Shown here one piece after another: positions 47,994 through 58,254 of a stretch of 64,000 nt of DNA. Within the stretch, counting starts at the first letter, position 1. The number at the start of each line of letters is the position of its first letter. A model generated the notes under the pieces. The model did not search any database, was not told the origin of the DNA, and saw nothing but the letters and a program-made list of their open reading frames with translations. The DNA is from Tolypothrix sp. PCC 7910. Its GTDB lineage: Bacteria > Cyanobacteriota > Cyanobacteriia > Cyanobacteriales > Nostocaceae. The stretch spans positions 683,501 to 747,500 of the forward strand of contig NZ_CP050440.1 in the NCBI RefSeq assembly GCF_011769525.1. The letters are read 5' to 3'. The translations under genes and the position numbers were made by a program.

Positions 47994-49034
47994 TTATGGC
48001 GCTGGATTGGGATAACGTGTATGAACTGCGTCTAAGTCTGCTAAAATCTCTGGGTTAAGAACTACATTTACACTTTCAATGTTTTCTTGTAGTTGTTGTA
48101 GCGTTGTAGCACCAATAATTGTACTACTCACAAACCAGCGACTCCGCACGAATGCTAAAGCTAATTGAGCAGGTGTTAAATTATGTTTTTTGGCAATTTC
48201 CGCATAAGCTGCTACAGCTTCATTGACGTTTTGTTTGAGATAACGTTGTCCAAAACCGGGAAATAAAGTTATCCGAGTATTTCCGAGGTTGCTATTTTCT
48301 ATATACTTGCCTGTTAACAAACCAAATCCTAGCGGACTGTAGGCGAGTAAACCAACATTTGTGTAATGCGAAACTTCTGCTAAAGCAGAATCAAAAACGC
48401 GATTTACCAAGTTATAAGCATTCTGAATTGAGACTACTTTAGGTAATCCCAACTTTTTCGCAGCATGAACAAATTTAGTTACGCCCCAAGGAGTTTCATT
48501 ACTCAAACCTATATAGCGGACTTTACCTGCTTTGATAACTTCTGCAAAGGCTGCTAATTGCTCAGAAATCTTCACAGTTTCCCGTTCTAACTCTGGTTTA
48601 TACTCTGTCTGACCAAAAGTTGGAACATAGCGATCGGGCCAATGAATCTGGTACAAATCGATATAATCTGTTTGCAAGCGCCGCAAACTATCATCTACCG
48701 CTTGCTGAATATTCTTGCTATCAATTTTGATATTTCCGTCCCGCAGCCATTTAAATGGACGACCGGGCCCAGCAATTTTAGTAGCAACAATTAGTTGATC
48801 CCGTTGCTGTTTTCTCAACCATTCGCCAATATAAGCTTCTGTTTTCCCTTGAGTTTCGCCACGAGGTGGTACTGGGTACATTTCCGCAGTATCAATAAAG
48901 TTCACTCCGTGGGCAATAGCATAATCTAATTGCTGATGGGCTTCTTCAATAGTATTTTGATGCCCATAAGTCATAGTTCCCAAACAAATTTCGGAAACTT
49001 TTAAATCACTTTCGCCGAGTTGGTTGTATTTCAT
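47994..49034 (-). CDS. Aldo/keto reductase (Tas/YajO-like)
   Basis: 346 residues. Active-site residues: Asp/Tyr in FIDTAEMYPVP, Lys in LIVATKIAGPG, His in YQIHWPDRYVP. The C-terminal SSTIIGATTLQQLQENI binds the NADP phosphate. The MYPVPP...TEAYIGEWL block is typical of the Tas branch. Physiological substrate unknown. Confidence 0.93.
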   Translation of the reverse strand: MKYNQLGESDLKVSEICLGTMTYGHQNTIEEAHQQLDYAIAHGVNFIDTAEMYPVPPRGETQGKTEAYIGEWLRKQQRDQLIVATKIAGPGRPFKWLRDGNIKIDSKNIQQAVDDSLRRLQTDYIDLYQIHWPDRYVPTFGQTEYKPELERETVKISEQLAAFAEVIKAGKVRYIGLSNETPWGVTKFVHAAKKLGLPKVVSIQNAYNLVNRVFDSALAEVSHYTNVGLLAYSPLGFGLLTGKYIENSNLGNTRITLFPGFGQRYLKQNVNEAVAAYAEIAKKHNLTPAQLALAFVRSRWFVSSTIIGATTLQQLQENIESVNVVLNPEILADLDAVHTRYPNPAP

Positions 49035-49855
49035 AATTTATGCATCAATTCTCTTAATTACTTTTACAGCAGATTACAGGTAGATGAGGTACAGCAATTA
49101 AATTTCTATAAGCTAAAACACATCTAATTTGCAGATGAATTTTATCAATCTCTTGTGGGGAAGCCACTGTGTTGCGCGGTTTCTCCGCGTTGTAGCAAGT
49201 GGCGTTGGGCATCTTGCCTACTCAAATCATGCAACTTAAATGCCGATTAGCTGATCAATCTTGTGGTGCGGGTATCTTAACCACTACAGGTTTACCTTGT
49301 AAGAGATAAAATCTGCTAGATTTCACCAAAAGTCAAACCATTAAATAATTTGGGATTTTAGATTTGGAATTTTTGGCTTATCCCATACATAGATTTGGGA
49401 AAAATCGTAAAATACTATTAATTTACCGATTTGCCGGAGTTAAGACTAGAAAAGTATACTACCAGACATTAATCACAGAAACAAGTTTATTTTGGGAATT
49501 TTAAAAATATAGAGAGTATGTAACTAAAAATACTCATTCTCTACAGTTTTTCTGAAATACTGGTATCCTGTAATATTAAATCTACTAAAATTCGACCAAA
49601 TTACCGGACTTTAATCGCGACAGGTAATTTGGTAGTAGCTACAAAGTGATTTTCTCTCTCTGAATTTTGTACTTAGAAGAGAAAAATTCTGCCGGAGATT
49701 TGTAACTCACTCTCCAGATAAAAGCTGGAGTCTGAAAGATAATGACACTGCCAACTTCAAGCACAAAATTTCCAAAAAATTTAACTAAGTTATTTGCTTG
49801 ATGTCTTTGGCAGTACAGAGGATTTGTCCTAGATCGAATTGTTTGTTCAATCAAA
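49035..49855. promoter_or_regulatory. Long upstream region of the sulfur-free porin
   Basis: No gene. Two sites shared with other island promoters: ACTAGAAAAGTATACTA (49445-49461) and TTCGACCAAATTACCGGA (49591-49608), the latter followed by CAGGTAATTTGGTAGTAG (49621-49638), nearly its inverted copy. Together they may bind a sulfur-limitation regulator. Confidence 0.4.
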
Positions 49856-51688
49856 ATGAAAAAAATTTTTGGGAATTTATTGCTGACCTTACCAACGTTT
49901 GTAGTGCTGCTTTTATTAGCAACTAGCGCGAAAACTCTTGCTCAAGAAGTTCCTGCTCAAAAAGAAGCAGAAACTCCATTAACTAAATTACCAGCTGTAA
50001 ATAAAACTGTACTTGAGGCGAATTTAACAGCCTCAGCTACTACAGAGACTCAGGCAGAATCAAAACCATCTGTCATCAAGACAGCACCTTTGAGTCCCAT
50101 TGCCCAAGTTCCAGTTATACAGCCTACAACCTCAACACCAAATAGCGATTTAGGACAAGTCACTTCTGTCTCGCAACTATCTGATGTTCAGCCTACCGAT
50201 TGGGCATTTCAGGCGCTACAGTCTTTAGTTGAGCGCTATGGGGTAATTGCTGGCTATCCCGATGGCACATTTAAAGGGAACCGCGCCCTCACAAGATATG
50301 AATTTGCGGCTGGTTTAAATGCAGCGCTTGACCGCCTCAACGAATTGATTGCAACTAGTACTGCTGATTTAGTAAGGCGAGAAGACTTAAATACCCTGCA
50401 AAAGTTGCAAGAACAATTTTCTGCGGAACTTGCCACTTTACGAGGACGAGTAGACTCTCTCGAAGCCCGTTCAGCCAAGTTAGAAGCTACTCAATTTTCT
50501 ACAACTACCAAACTGCAAGGTTTAGCACAATTCTTTCTCGCTGATAGCTTTGGTAATCGTGTTGGTACAAACAGAGATAATACCAATACTTTTTTAGGCT
50601 ATCGTGCAACCCTGGCTCTACAAACAAGCTTTACTGGCAAAGACCAGTTAACAACTAGTTTAACAGCATCCAACTTTGTGGCTTTAGGCGGTGCGACTGC
50701 TGTCGGTGGTACACCGCTAACCGGAACCAACCAAACCCGGTTTAATACAGAACGCAGCACTGCTTATGCAGCAGACAATAATCTTTATCTTGATAGATTG
50801 TTCTATCGCTTCCCATTCGGTAAAAACACTACTGTCTGGGTAGGTGCGAGGGCACTCCAACCTGTAACTTTTGCCCCTACTCTTAATCCCTTAGTTGGTA
50901 ACGCCCAAACTGGAACCCTCTCCCGCTTTGGACTCTTCAACCCTGTAATTTACCGACCAGGTTTTGACGGCGCTGGTTTAGCTTTCGCCCATAAATTTAG
51001 CAATCAACTCCAATTCAACGCAGGTTACATTGTAGATGATGCTCTAGGTAGTAATCCTGGAGGAAACGCCACTAATGCAGGCGGATTGTTTGGTAATGCT
51101 TATGAAGCACTAGCACAGTTAACTTTTACCCCTAGTCGTAGTTTAGATATTAGTTTCGCCTACGCCCGTAAATACTTCCCCACTCCGGTTTCTCCTGGCC
51201 CCAACGGTACAGTAGTTGTTGCGCCTGGGTCTGGTTACAACATTACTGGTGGTACAGGTACTGCTAACGCTGGCCGTCCTTTTGGTTTAGCACCCACATC
51301 CTCAGATAATTTTGGGGTGCAAGTTAACTGGAAAGCTAGTCGTGCTTTCCATATAGGTGGATGGTTTGGTTATACACAAGCCCATCAAGAAGGCACTAGT
51401 AATGATGCAACCATCATTAACGCGGCGCTGACTCTGGCGCTTCCAGATTTAGGTAAAAAAGGCAATTTGGCTGGGTTTGTCTTTGGTATCCCACCCAAAG
51501 TTACTAGTAACGATGTAGCTGCTCGTAGAGACAATGACACCTCTTTTCATATAGAGGGTTTTTATACCTATAGATTCAATGACAACATTAGTGTGACTCC
51601 AACTTTGTTTGTGATTACTAATCCAGAAGCTAATGCTAATAACGATCCAATTTGGGTAGGTGCTCTCCGTACTACTTTCACTTTCTAA
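49856..51688 (+). CDS. SLH-OprB outer-membrane porin free of Cys and internal Met
   Basis: 610 residues. Signal peptide (ends KTLA/QEV), Thr/Pro-rich linker, one SLH domain (SVSQLSDVQPTDWAFQALQ ... IAGYPDGTFKGNRALTRYEFAAGL), a coiled coil (LRGRVDSLEARSAKLEA) and an OprB-like beta-barrel ending in aromatic TTFTF. It belongs to the cyanobacterial 'iron uptake porin' family. The only sulfur residue is the initiator Met. At positions where relatives usually have Cys or Met (YGCIAGYPD, NACLDRMNE) it has Val, Ala and Leu. This suggests a version made for sulfur starvation, perhaps passing sulfonates to the SsuA-like protein encoded next. Confidence 0.93.
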   Translation: MKKIFGNLLLTLPTFVVLLLLATSAKTLAQEVPAQKEAETPLTKLPAVNKTVLEANLTASATTETQAESKPSVIKTAPLSPIAQVPVIQPTTSTPNSDLGQVTSVSQLSDVQPTDWAFQALQSLVERYGVIAGYPDGTFKGNRALTRYEFAAGLNAALDRLNELIATSTADLVRREDLNTLQKLQEQFSAELATLRGRVDSLEARSAKLEATQFSTTTKLQGLAQFFLADSFGNRVGTNRDNTNTFLGYRATLALQTSFTGKDQLTTSLTASNFVALGGATAVGGTPLTGTNQTRFNTERSTAYAADNNLYLDRLFYRFPFGKNTTVWVGARALQPVTFAPTLNPLVGNAQTGTLSRFGLFNPVIYRPGFDGAGLAFAHKFSNQLQFNAGYIVDDALGSNPGGNATNAGGLFGNAYEALAQLTFTPSRSLDISFAYARKYFPTPVSPGPNGTVVVAPGSGYNITGGTGTANAGRPFGLAPTSSDNFGVQVNWKASRAFHIGGWFGYTQAHQEGTSNDATIINAALTLALPDLGKKGNLAGFVFGIPPKVTSNDVAARRDNDTSFHIEGFYTYRFNDNISVTPTLFVITNPEANANNDPIWVGALRTTFTF

Positions 51689-51786
51689 GAAAAATCACTC
51701 ACTTCTGGATTAACAATTTTAACTAAATATTCAACTCGAATAATCTTACCTATTCAATGTGCGATCGCAGTTTTATCTCAATAAAC

Positions 51787-51799
51787 TACGGTAACTTGA
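51787..51799 (+). promoter_or_regulatory. Candidate sulfur-island regulatory motif (site S4)
   Basis: TACGGTAACTTGA, 44 bases before the ssuA-like start. Shares TACGGTAA with site S3 and the reverse complement of S1. Confidence 0.35.
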
Positions 51800-51842
51800 T
51801 TAACTTAATGTATAATCAAGAATCTCAGATAGGTAAATTCTG

Positions 51843-52940
51843 ATGATGAGTTCGATTTTTCAGCGTTTGTTCGCCGGATTGAATATATTCCGATTCACTC
51901 AATTTGCGCGTCAAAATAGTATCTTTTCCCTTGTGCGTCTGCCGGTGGCTGGGGCTTTTATTGCTAGCTTATGTCTCAGCCTTTTATTTTCATCTTGCAC
52001 AGCTAATAATGGCAACAATAATACTACTTCTGCTAATAATTCTAATCAACCTAAAACATCTGTAGTCAAGTTTGGCTATCAAAAATCAGCAATTCTTCTC
52101 AAGAGTAAAGGCGTTTTAGAAAAGCGGTTACAACCTCAAGGTGTTTCTGTACAGTGGATAGAATTTCCTGCTGGGCCACAGCTTTTAGAAGCAATGAATG
52201 TTGGTAGTATTGATTTTGGTCATACCGGAGAATCACCACCAATTTTTGCCCAAGCTGCAGGAGCATCATTAACATACATTGCGGGAATTGCGCCTAGTCC
52301 TGCTGGTCAAGCTATTCTAGTTCCACCAGATTCTCCGATTAAAACGGTAACTGACCTGAAAGGTAAAAAAATCGCTTTTCAAAAAGGTTCCAGCGCTCAT
52401 TATCTACTAGTACAAGTGTTAGAAAAATTTGGCTTGAAATATAGTGATATTCAACCAATATATCTACCACCTGCTGATGCAAGAGCAGCATTAGTAAAAG
52501 GAAGTTTAGACGCTTGGGTAATTTGGGATCCATTTTATGCTGCAGCACAAAAAGCAATCAATGCTCGTGTTTTGATTGATGGGACAGAAGTGAATAAGCA
52601 AGGAGGATATTACCTAGCTAGTCGCAAGTTTGCTACTGAAAATCCTGAAATAATTAAGTCAATTTTAGAGGAAATTAAAACCCTTGAAGATTGGTCAGAT
52701 AAACATCGAGATGAAGTAGCATCTACACTATCACCTGTGTTAGGCATTGACTTAGAAACAATGCAAAAAGCTACACAGCGAAAGAAATTCGGTGTTGTGC
52801 CCATTGATAGCAATTTAATTGCTATACAGCAGAAAGTCGCTGACAAATTCTATGAATTGAAATTGATTCCTAAACAAATTGATGTGAAGGAAGCAATGCT
52901 TTCACCAGAACAATATGCAGCCTTTTCACCAAAGCTATAG
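51843..52940 (+). CDS. ssuA: Aliphatic sulfonate ABC transporter substrate-binding protein
   Basis: 365 residues, ATG ATG start. A hydrophobic segment ends in a lipobox-like LLFSSCTAN. Mature part: VVKFGYQKSAILLKSKGVLEKRL, IEFPAGPQLLEAMNVGSIDFGHTGESPPIFAQAAG, VTDLKGKKIAFQKGSSAHYLLVQVL and GSLDAWVIWDPFYAAAQ are classic SsuA blocks. It delivers alkanesulfonates to SsuBC; an ATPase of this class starts at 63263. Confidence 0.92.
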   Translation: MMSSIFQRLFAGLNIFRFTQFARQNSIFSLVRLPVAGAFIASLCLSLLFSSCTANNGNNNTTSANNSNQPKTSVVKFGYQKSAILLKSKGVLEKRLQPQGVSVQWIEFPAGPQLLEAMNVGSIDFGHTGESPPIFAQAAGASLTYIAGIAPSPAGQAILVPPDSPIKTVTDLKGKKIAFQKGSSAHYLLVQVLEKFGLKYSDIQPIYLPPADARAALVKGSLDAWVIWDPFYAAAQKAINARVLIDGTEVNKQGGYYLASRKFATENPEIIKSILEEIKTLEDWSDKHRDEVASTLSPVLGIDLETMQKATQRKKFGVVPIDSNLIAIQQKVADKFYELKLIPKQIDVKEAMLSPEQYAAFSPKL

Positions 52941-52992
52941 GTATGGCTAACATATAGCAATCCTATTTAATTGGTGACATTTTGTGCTGCTC

Positions 52993-53034
52993 AGATCCCC
53001 GACTTTTTACAAAAAGTCGGGGATCTATCTTTTT
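52993..53034 (+). terminator. 16-bp perfect hairpin terminator, repeat family copy
   Basis: AGATCCCCGACTTTTT (52993-53008), loop AC, AAAAAGTCGGGGATCT (53011-53026), then ATCTTTTT. The same sequence with GCTGCTC in front recurs at 61722-61761, and a diverged copy is at 15701. Confidence 0.8.
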
Positions 53035-53111
53035 ATGTTGAAACTGATAAATTGATATGTAAAATACTTGATTTCTGCCGTTGTTTATGAGAAAGTCTGA
53101 ATTAAGATAAA

Positions 53112-53164
53112 TACGGTAATTCGACAGGTTTTAAGTAATTAAGTTGAACTAGGAAAGCATACTA
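53112..53164 (+). promoter_or_regulatory. Candidate sulfur-island regulatory region (site S3)
   Basis: TACGGTAATTCGAC (53112-53125) and ACTAGGAAAGCATACTA (53148-53164), upstream of the haloperoxidase gene. The second motif matches 49445 (ACTAGAAAAGTATACTA) at 15 of 17 positions and 62901 (ACTAGAAATATACTA) allowing a 2-base gap. Confidence 0.4.
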
Positions 53165-53484
53165 GTTGTAACTCTAGATTCAGGACTATGCATTAGTCCT
53201 AACAACATACTATTGACAGTCATGCGTTCCGTTAGGTTGCCGCAGGCATCGCACTTTTCACAACAGCATTAAGTGCCTACATGATTGTCTGAAGCAAAAA
53301 CCCTAGTGCATTGTTATAGCAATCCTTTGAGTCACAAAAATTCTGACAAGTTTGGACTCACAAAAGTTTTTTAATTACGAATTACGTAGACGCGCAGCGG
53401 CTACTCTAACGAGAACGCCTAAAGGCGAACCCGCAGGGTATTTAGTAATTATCTCGACGATTTTTTTATCAGTGGAGACATCTT

Positions 53485-55308
53485 ATGCCAGTAGATCCCT
53501 ATTCTCACGAGAGTTCTGAACAGGATGCTTTAATCCCTAGTGAAACACCAAAAGTTAAGCGAACCCGACGCTTTTTGTTTGGTGGTGCTAGTAGACGCTC
53601 TTTTCTTGGTCGCGTCGGCTTGTTTACAACTTCTAGTGTAGTGGCTGGAGTTTTAGGTTCATCTATTACATCTCAAAAGGGAGAAAATACGGTTCAGGCT
53701 GCGGAACCTAAAGCAAAGTCTGACCATAGTAACTTACGAGAGAAAGCTTTTCAAGTACGTACAACAGCAGCAAAGAATAATCGAGAAATTCCTATTCCTC
53801 CCCATCCGACGAATGGAGATGAAGCGAAATACGCTAACAAAATTGCTACAGATACACGTGGATTACCCCATAATCAGTTGGGCGAAGTGGATTTGAAGGC
53901 CTATCAATCTTTTATTAATGCCTTAAACTCTGGCGACCCTAACGAGTATGAAAAAATCGTTTTGGGTGGCAAACGGAAACTGGTGCAACCACTCACACCA
54001 TTAGCAATTAGCTTAAGTGGTGTAAACACCTGTCAATTAGGAATTCCATTAGCACCTACTCTCGATAGTGCTGAACAAGCGGCGGAATTCATAGAACTAG
54101 CTTGGCAACATCTTTTGCAGGATATCCCTTTTAGTGAATTTCGCAATGACACAAATAACCCTCTAATTCTGGCAGCTGTTCAGGAGCTAAATCGGCTATC
54201 AGCATTCAAAGGGCCAAAGCAGAATGGCAAGGTAACACCAGAATTGCTATTTAGAGGCACAGCAAATTACACTGATGCTTCTGGTAAAGCAATTTCCTAC
54301 ACCTTACCAGGGGTAGAAGTCGGCCCTTATGTTTCACAGTTTTTGCTGCGTCCTGTACCTGCAGGAACACATAGTTATGCTCAACTTAATCGTGTACCCG
54401 CAGCTATTCCCGAAAATACTTTCCAAACCAATTATGATGAATGGTTGCTAGTGCAAAATGGTGGCGATCCTGGTCGCACAATTAAGTTTGACTCTACTCG
54501 CCGCTACTTTATCAATGGGCGTGACCAGTCGGAGATTGCCCATACACCACCACCAGTTTATACAAATGCTGCCTTAATTCTTGTCGCTAAACCAAGCAGT
54601 GATAATCCTCTAGCAGGTGGCGTGGGTTCACCTTACAATTCTGGCAATCCTTATAACAAGTCAAAAACCCAAGTAGGTGGTTCAGGAACATTTGGCCCTG
54701 GATATGCACAATCTCTCATCGGTTGGGTTAGCCCACATGCAATTAGAGCCGCTTACTGGCAGAAGTACTATGTTCACCGTCGTCTGAGAGCAGAGGCTTA
54801 TGGTGGATTAGTTCACAACAATAAGGTGAATAAAACGAACTATCCAATTCACCAAGAAGTATTCAAATCAGAAGCCCTCGATCGCATTTTCAGTAAATAT
54901 AAATCCTATTTGCTACCGCAAGCTTATCCTGAAGGCGCACCTCTCCATTCTTCTTATCCAGGAGGCGCTTCGGTTTCTGCTGGCGCTAGCGTGACGATTT
55001 TGAAAGCGCTGTTTGATGAAAATTATGTGATTCCCAATCCAGTGATACCCGATCCCAAAGATCCTACCAAGCTGATTCCCTATGAAGGCCCACCGTTGAC
55101 TGTGGGCGGAGAATTGAACAAGCTGGCGGCGAATATTGGACTAGGCCGCAATGCTGGTGGTATTCACTGGCGCACAGATGCAGCTGCATCATTAGCACTT
55201 GGGGAAGCGATCGCAATTAGTATTCTCAGAGATGAGAAGTTAACGTTCCGCGAAATCTTTGAAGGTTTCACCTTTACTAAATTTGATGGCACAAAAGTAA
55301 CTATTTAA
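53485..55308 (+). CDS. Vanadium-dependent haloperoxidase homologue, sulfur-poor, lacking the catalytic His
   Basis: 607 residues. A twin-arginine signal (ASRRSFLGRVGLFTTSS) indicates Tat export. Vanadate site: KYYVHRRLRAEAYGG (Lys and Arg present) and LGRNAGGIHWRTDAAAS (Arg and vanadate-binding His present). The middle motif, usually YP(A/S)GHAT..GAC with the acid-base His, reads HSSYPGGASVSAGASVT: the His is Ala and the nearby Cys is Ser. The whole chain has one Met (start) and one Cys. It may be a phosphatase/peroxidase relative adapted to sulfur limitation, or inactive. SD GGAGA. Confidence 0.88.
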   Translation: MPVDPYSHESSEQDALIPSETPKVKRTRRFLFGGASRRSFLGRVGLFTTSSVVAGVLGSSITSQKGENTVQAAEPKAKSDHSNLREKAFQVRTTAAKNNREIPIPPHPTNGDEAKYANKIATDTRGLPHNQLGEVDLKAYQSFINALNSGDPNEYEKIVLGGKRKLVQPLTPLAISLSGVNTCQLGIPLAPTLDSAEQAAEFIELAWQHLLQDIPFSEFRNDTNNPLILAAVQELNRLSAFKGPKQNGKVTPELLFRGTANYTDASGKAISYTLPGVEVGPYVSQFLLRPVPAGTHSYAQLNRVPAAIPENTFQTNYDEWLLVQNGGDPGRTIKFDSTRRYFINGRDQSEIAHTPPPVYTNAALILVAKPSSDNPLAGGVGSPYNSGNPYNKSKTQVGGSGTFGPGYAQSLIGWVSPHAIRAAYWQKYYVHRRLRAEAYGGLVHNNKVNKTNYPIHQEVFKSEALDRIFSKYKSYLLPQAYPEGAPLHSSYPGGASVSAGASVTILKALFDENYVIPNPVIPDPKDPTKLIPYEGPPLTVGGELNKLAANIGLGRNAGGIHWRTDAAASLALGEAIAISILRDEKLTFREIFEGFTFTKFDGTKVTI

Positions 55309-55441
55309 ATTCTCGCCACTTTCAATACTGCTAGTAGTTCGTCAAGATAACTTGGTGGGTGAAAGGTTTTTGATTTCTTACCATTCCCCAACTTTTACTT
55401 AGCCTTTTTGATTTCGCAAACTGCTAGCTTCAGCATTTAAT

Positions 55442-55471
55442 AATCCCACGGCTGAAAACCGTGGGATTTTT
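55442..55471. terminator. Bidirectional terminator
   Basis: AATCCCACGG (55442-55451), loop CTGAAAA, CCGTGGGATT (55459-55468), then TTT. It lies between convergent genes. Confidence 0.8.
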
Positions 55472-55595
55472 GCTTTATTGGCTCTCCTATATAAACACAA
55501 CTGCCCAAAGCTCAATGTTCTCACAGTCGCTGATTTGAGCCTTTGGGCACATTGCTGTGGCAGAAGACTACTTAATTAAGGCGCGTGGTTTGCGT

Positions 55596-56420
55596 CTATG
55601 ACTTAATGAATTCTAGAAGGTCGGCATTGATTTGATCCGCGTTTGTCGTCGGCATACCATGTGGGAAACCTTCGTAGGTTTTCAATACCGCACCTTTCAC
55701 TAACTTGGCACTTAGCGGCCCAGAGTTGGCATAGGGGACAATCTGGTCATCATCGCCATGCATTACCAAAGTTGGCACCGAGATTTTCTTCAGATCCTCT
55801 GTGAAGTCGGTTTGGGAGAAAGCCACAATGCCATCATAGTGCGCCTTACTCCCACCCATCATGCCCTGCCGCCACCAATTCTGAATTACACCTTGGGATG
55901 CCTTTGCGCCTGGGCGATTGTAACCGTAAAAGGGCCCGGCTGGTATATCCCAATAAAATTGGGCTCTATTGGTGGCTACCTGTACTTGAAAGTTGTCGAA
56001 TACTTCTTTAGGTAGACCGCCCGGATTTGCAGGGGTCTTCATCATCAATGGGGGCACTGCACTAATGAGGACAGCCTTAGCCACACGACTGTCACCGTGG
56101 CGTGCTATATAACGTGTGACTTCCCCACCGCCGGTTGAGTGACCGACATGGATAGCATCCTTTAAATCAAGATGCGCGGTGAGCGCAGCAAGGTCATCGG
56201 CGTAGTGATCCATATCATGTCCATCGCTCGTTTGGCTCGATCGTCCGTGACCTCGCCGATCGTGGGCAATGACGCGATAGCCGTGATTTAAAAAGAACAT
56301 CATCTGAATGTCCCAATCATCAGCCGACAGAGGCCAGCCATGCGAAAAAACGATGGGCTGTCCTCTACCCCAGTCCTTGTAGTAAATCTCTGTCCCGTCA
56401 TTGACTTTGATCGTGCTCAT
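55596..56420 (-). CDS. Alpha/beta hydrolase, non-heme chloroperoxidase/esterase type
   Basis: 274 residues, complete. Oxyanion region [25 protein letters not shown], nucleophile elbow [13 protein letters not shown] (Ser), acid in [12 protein letters not shown], His in [11 protein letters not shown]. The cofactor-free chloroperoxidase/arylesterase family hydrolyses esters and makes peracids in vitro. GC content looks higher than neighbours, so horizontal acquisition is possible. SD GGAGA. Confidence 0.93.
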   Translation of the reverse strand: MSTIKVNDGTEIYYKDWGRGQPIVFSHGWPLSADDWDIQMMFFLNHGYRVIAHDRRGHGRSSQTSDGHDMDHYADDLAALTAHLDLKDAIHVGHSTGGGEVTRYIARHGDSRVAKAVLISAVPPLMMKTPANPGGLPKEVFDNFQVQVATNRAQFYWDIPAGPFYGYNRPGAKASQGVIQNWWRQGMMGGSKAHYDGIVAFSQTDFTEDLKKISVPTLVMHGDDDQIVPYANSGPLSAKLVKGAVLKTYEGFPHGMPTTNADQINADLLEFIKS

Positions 56421-57612
56421 CTATTTTTCTCCAGTATGTTGCCTACAAAGTGGTGAATAGTTCCATTGATAGGCAAAATTGTAAAAATGCTGATCGCGTG
56501 ATGGACTAAAGAAGCTGCTGTCAGAGCACTTTCAGTCAAGGAGTTGCGCGGAAATTCGCTCCCTGAAGGATCGCAGTCCTCATACGTCTAAAGTTTGCAC
56601 TCATCGGAGATAAATAACATTTGCAACCAATTGGTAAAGTTTGAACCTAACTCTTCTGATAGGGTAACTGTCACAATTGGCATAAAGTTCTATCCCCTTA
56701 CTTGCATCGAAACTTTACCATACTTGCTTCTAAAAACAATCAATCTCTCGGAATAGCTTCATTTTCTAATTGCTCTATTCTCAGCTTTCTGATACCAGTT
56801 CATTGATAATCTGACACAAATAAGCAGGGGGAACTGGGGAGGCTGGGGATGTAAACACCCATTGCTAAGAGGGCTTTATAGTTGTTAATTCTCCCCTTCT
56901 CAATGGGGAATTCTAATGTAAACTAATAATCCACCAACAGAGTTTCAATAACCTACTGCTTTTTTATTACAGTTTGTAAAGTTTTTCAGAAAAAATGTGA
57001 TCGTGATTTCTTTTTTCATCCCTTTTTTGTATTTACTAACACGTTTTTTATGAGTGAAGATTATTGTTAAGCAAAATAATGAACTGTTAATAATATTTTT
57101 GAATTAAAACAATAACTTAAAATTATTTATAGGTTGTACTGTTTTAATAATAATATTAATCTCGCAAAACCTTTTGCTGCAAAGCTTTACATTGCACTAG
57201 CTATTAAAAGTGTATTTGTAAAGGCAATAACATTAAAATGTTAAATCTTGATTATTTAACCATAGAAAAAGTTCATTATACTTATTAGAATAATCATGAA
57301 ATATTTCTTAATAAAAAATGTCTGCGAAGCATTATAAAAATAATTTGTAAGGGTTGAGAGGGCAAACCAAGTAAATGAAGGCTCTAATTTTTTAGGTCTA
57401 AATGCTTGGCTTAAACAACTGAAAATCTTTCTGAAAAACATGAAACTATGTTCAGCCTTGACGCTAAAATCTATGTTTCAATCAAAACAAATTTAACTTT
57501 TTTTGAAACATGATGAAGCGGTAATAAAACAACAAAAGCTGAATGCTTCATTTTTCACTTAACCCCTCATCAATTAATTACTCAATTAATCAAAATTTAG
57601 GAGAATCACACT
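56421..57612. other. 1.2-kb upstream region of the phycocyanin-3 operon
   Basis: AT-rich, no convincing gene. The last 600 bases probably carry the cpc3 promoter and a long leader. No copy of the TACGGTAA or ACTAGAAA motifs was found here, so cpc3 may use another signal. TAGGAGAATC before 57613 is the SD. Confidence 0.45.
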
Positions 57613-58134
57613 ATGGTGCAAGATGCATTTTCCAAGGTTGTTTCCCAAGCTGACGCAAGAGGCGAATATCTCAATGATGGTCAGTTAGATGCACTCATCA
57701 ACTTAGTTAAAGAAGGTAACAAGCGCGTTGACGTTGTTAACCGGATTTCTAGCAATGCATCTTCTATTGTGGCTAACGCAGCTCGTTCATTGTTCGCTGA
57801 ACAACCTCAACTAATTGCGCCTGGTGGGAATGCTTATACTAACCGTCGTGCAGCAGCTTGTGTACGGGATTTGGAAATCATCCTTCGCTACGTTACCTAT
57901 GCAATTTTTGCTGGAGATGCTAGCGTTCTAGACGATCGCGCGCTGAATGGCTTGCGGGAAACCTATTTGGCATTGGGTACTCCTGGCGCTTCCGTTGCGG
58001 TTGGTATTCAAAAACTAAAAGAAGCTTCAATCGCTATTGCTAACGATCCCAATGGTATTACCCGTGGTGATTGCAGCAATCTGATTGCAGAAGTTTCTGG
58101 TTATTTCGATCGCGCAGCAGCAGCAGTTGCCTAA
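57613..58134 (+). CDS. cpcB3: Phycocyanin beta subunit, sulfur-sparing type
   Basis: 173 residues. Both chromophore cysteines are present: Cys83 ([10 protein letters not shown]) and Cys154 (ITRGDCSNL), as is the methylated Asn in GGNAYTNRR. The non-chromophore Cys of ordinary CpcB (DDRCLNGL) is Ala110, and every internal Met is replaced (RDMEIIL is RDLEIIL, GIQKMKD is GIQKLKE). Total sulfur: start Met and two bilin Cys. This is the hallmark of phycocyanin-3 of Calothrix PCC 7601, made when sulfur is short. First gene of cpcB3-A3-H3-I3-D3. Confidence 0.95.
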   Translation: MVQDAFSKVVSQADARGEYLNDGQLDALINLVKEGNKRVDVVNRISSNASSIVANAARSLFAEQPQLIAPGGNAYTNRRAAACVRDLEIILRYVTYAIFAGDASVLDDRALNGLRETYLALGTPGASVAVGIQKLKEASIAIANDPNGITRGDCSNLIAEVSGYFDRAAAAVA

Positions 58135-58254
58135 ACATCAAAACACTTTCTATTAGGCCTCTTGCATGACAGCAAAATTGACTTAAAAAAGCAATTTTTG
58201 CAAGAAGTCTATTCAACAAATTTTTTGTAAAAGCAATTAGGAGAAATTCTTCAA

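Larger units (their letters stand above)
52941..53484. other. Spacer with terminator palindrome, promoter motifs and repeats
   Basis: Holds the 52993 palindrome, sites S3 (53112, 53148), a GATTGCATAG-type repeat and the GAATTACG heptamers with ACGCGCAGCGGCTAC...GAACGCC repeat (53372-53440). GGAGA at 53475 is the SD for the haloperoxidase. Confidence 0.5.

Noticed and set aside
55596-56420. Partner enzyme of the vanadium haloperoxidase
   Set aside because: Convergent orientation, a bidirectional terminator between them and a different base composition argue against a joint unit, despite the 'chloroperoxidase' family name.
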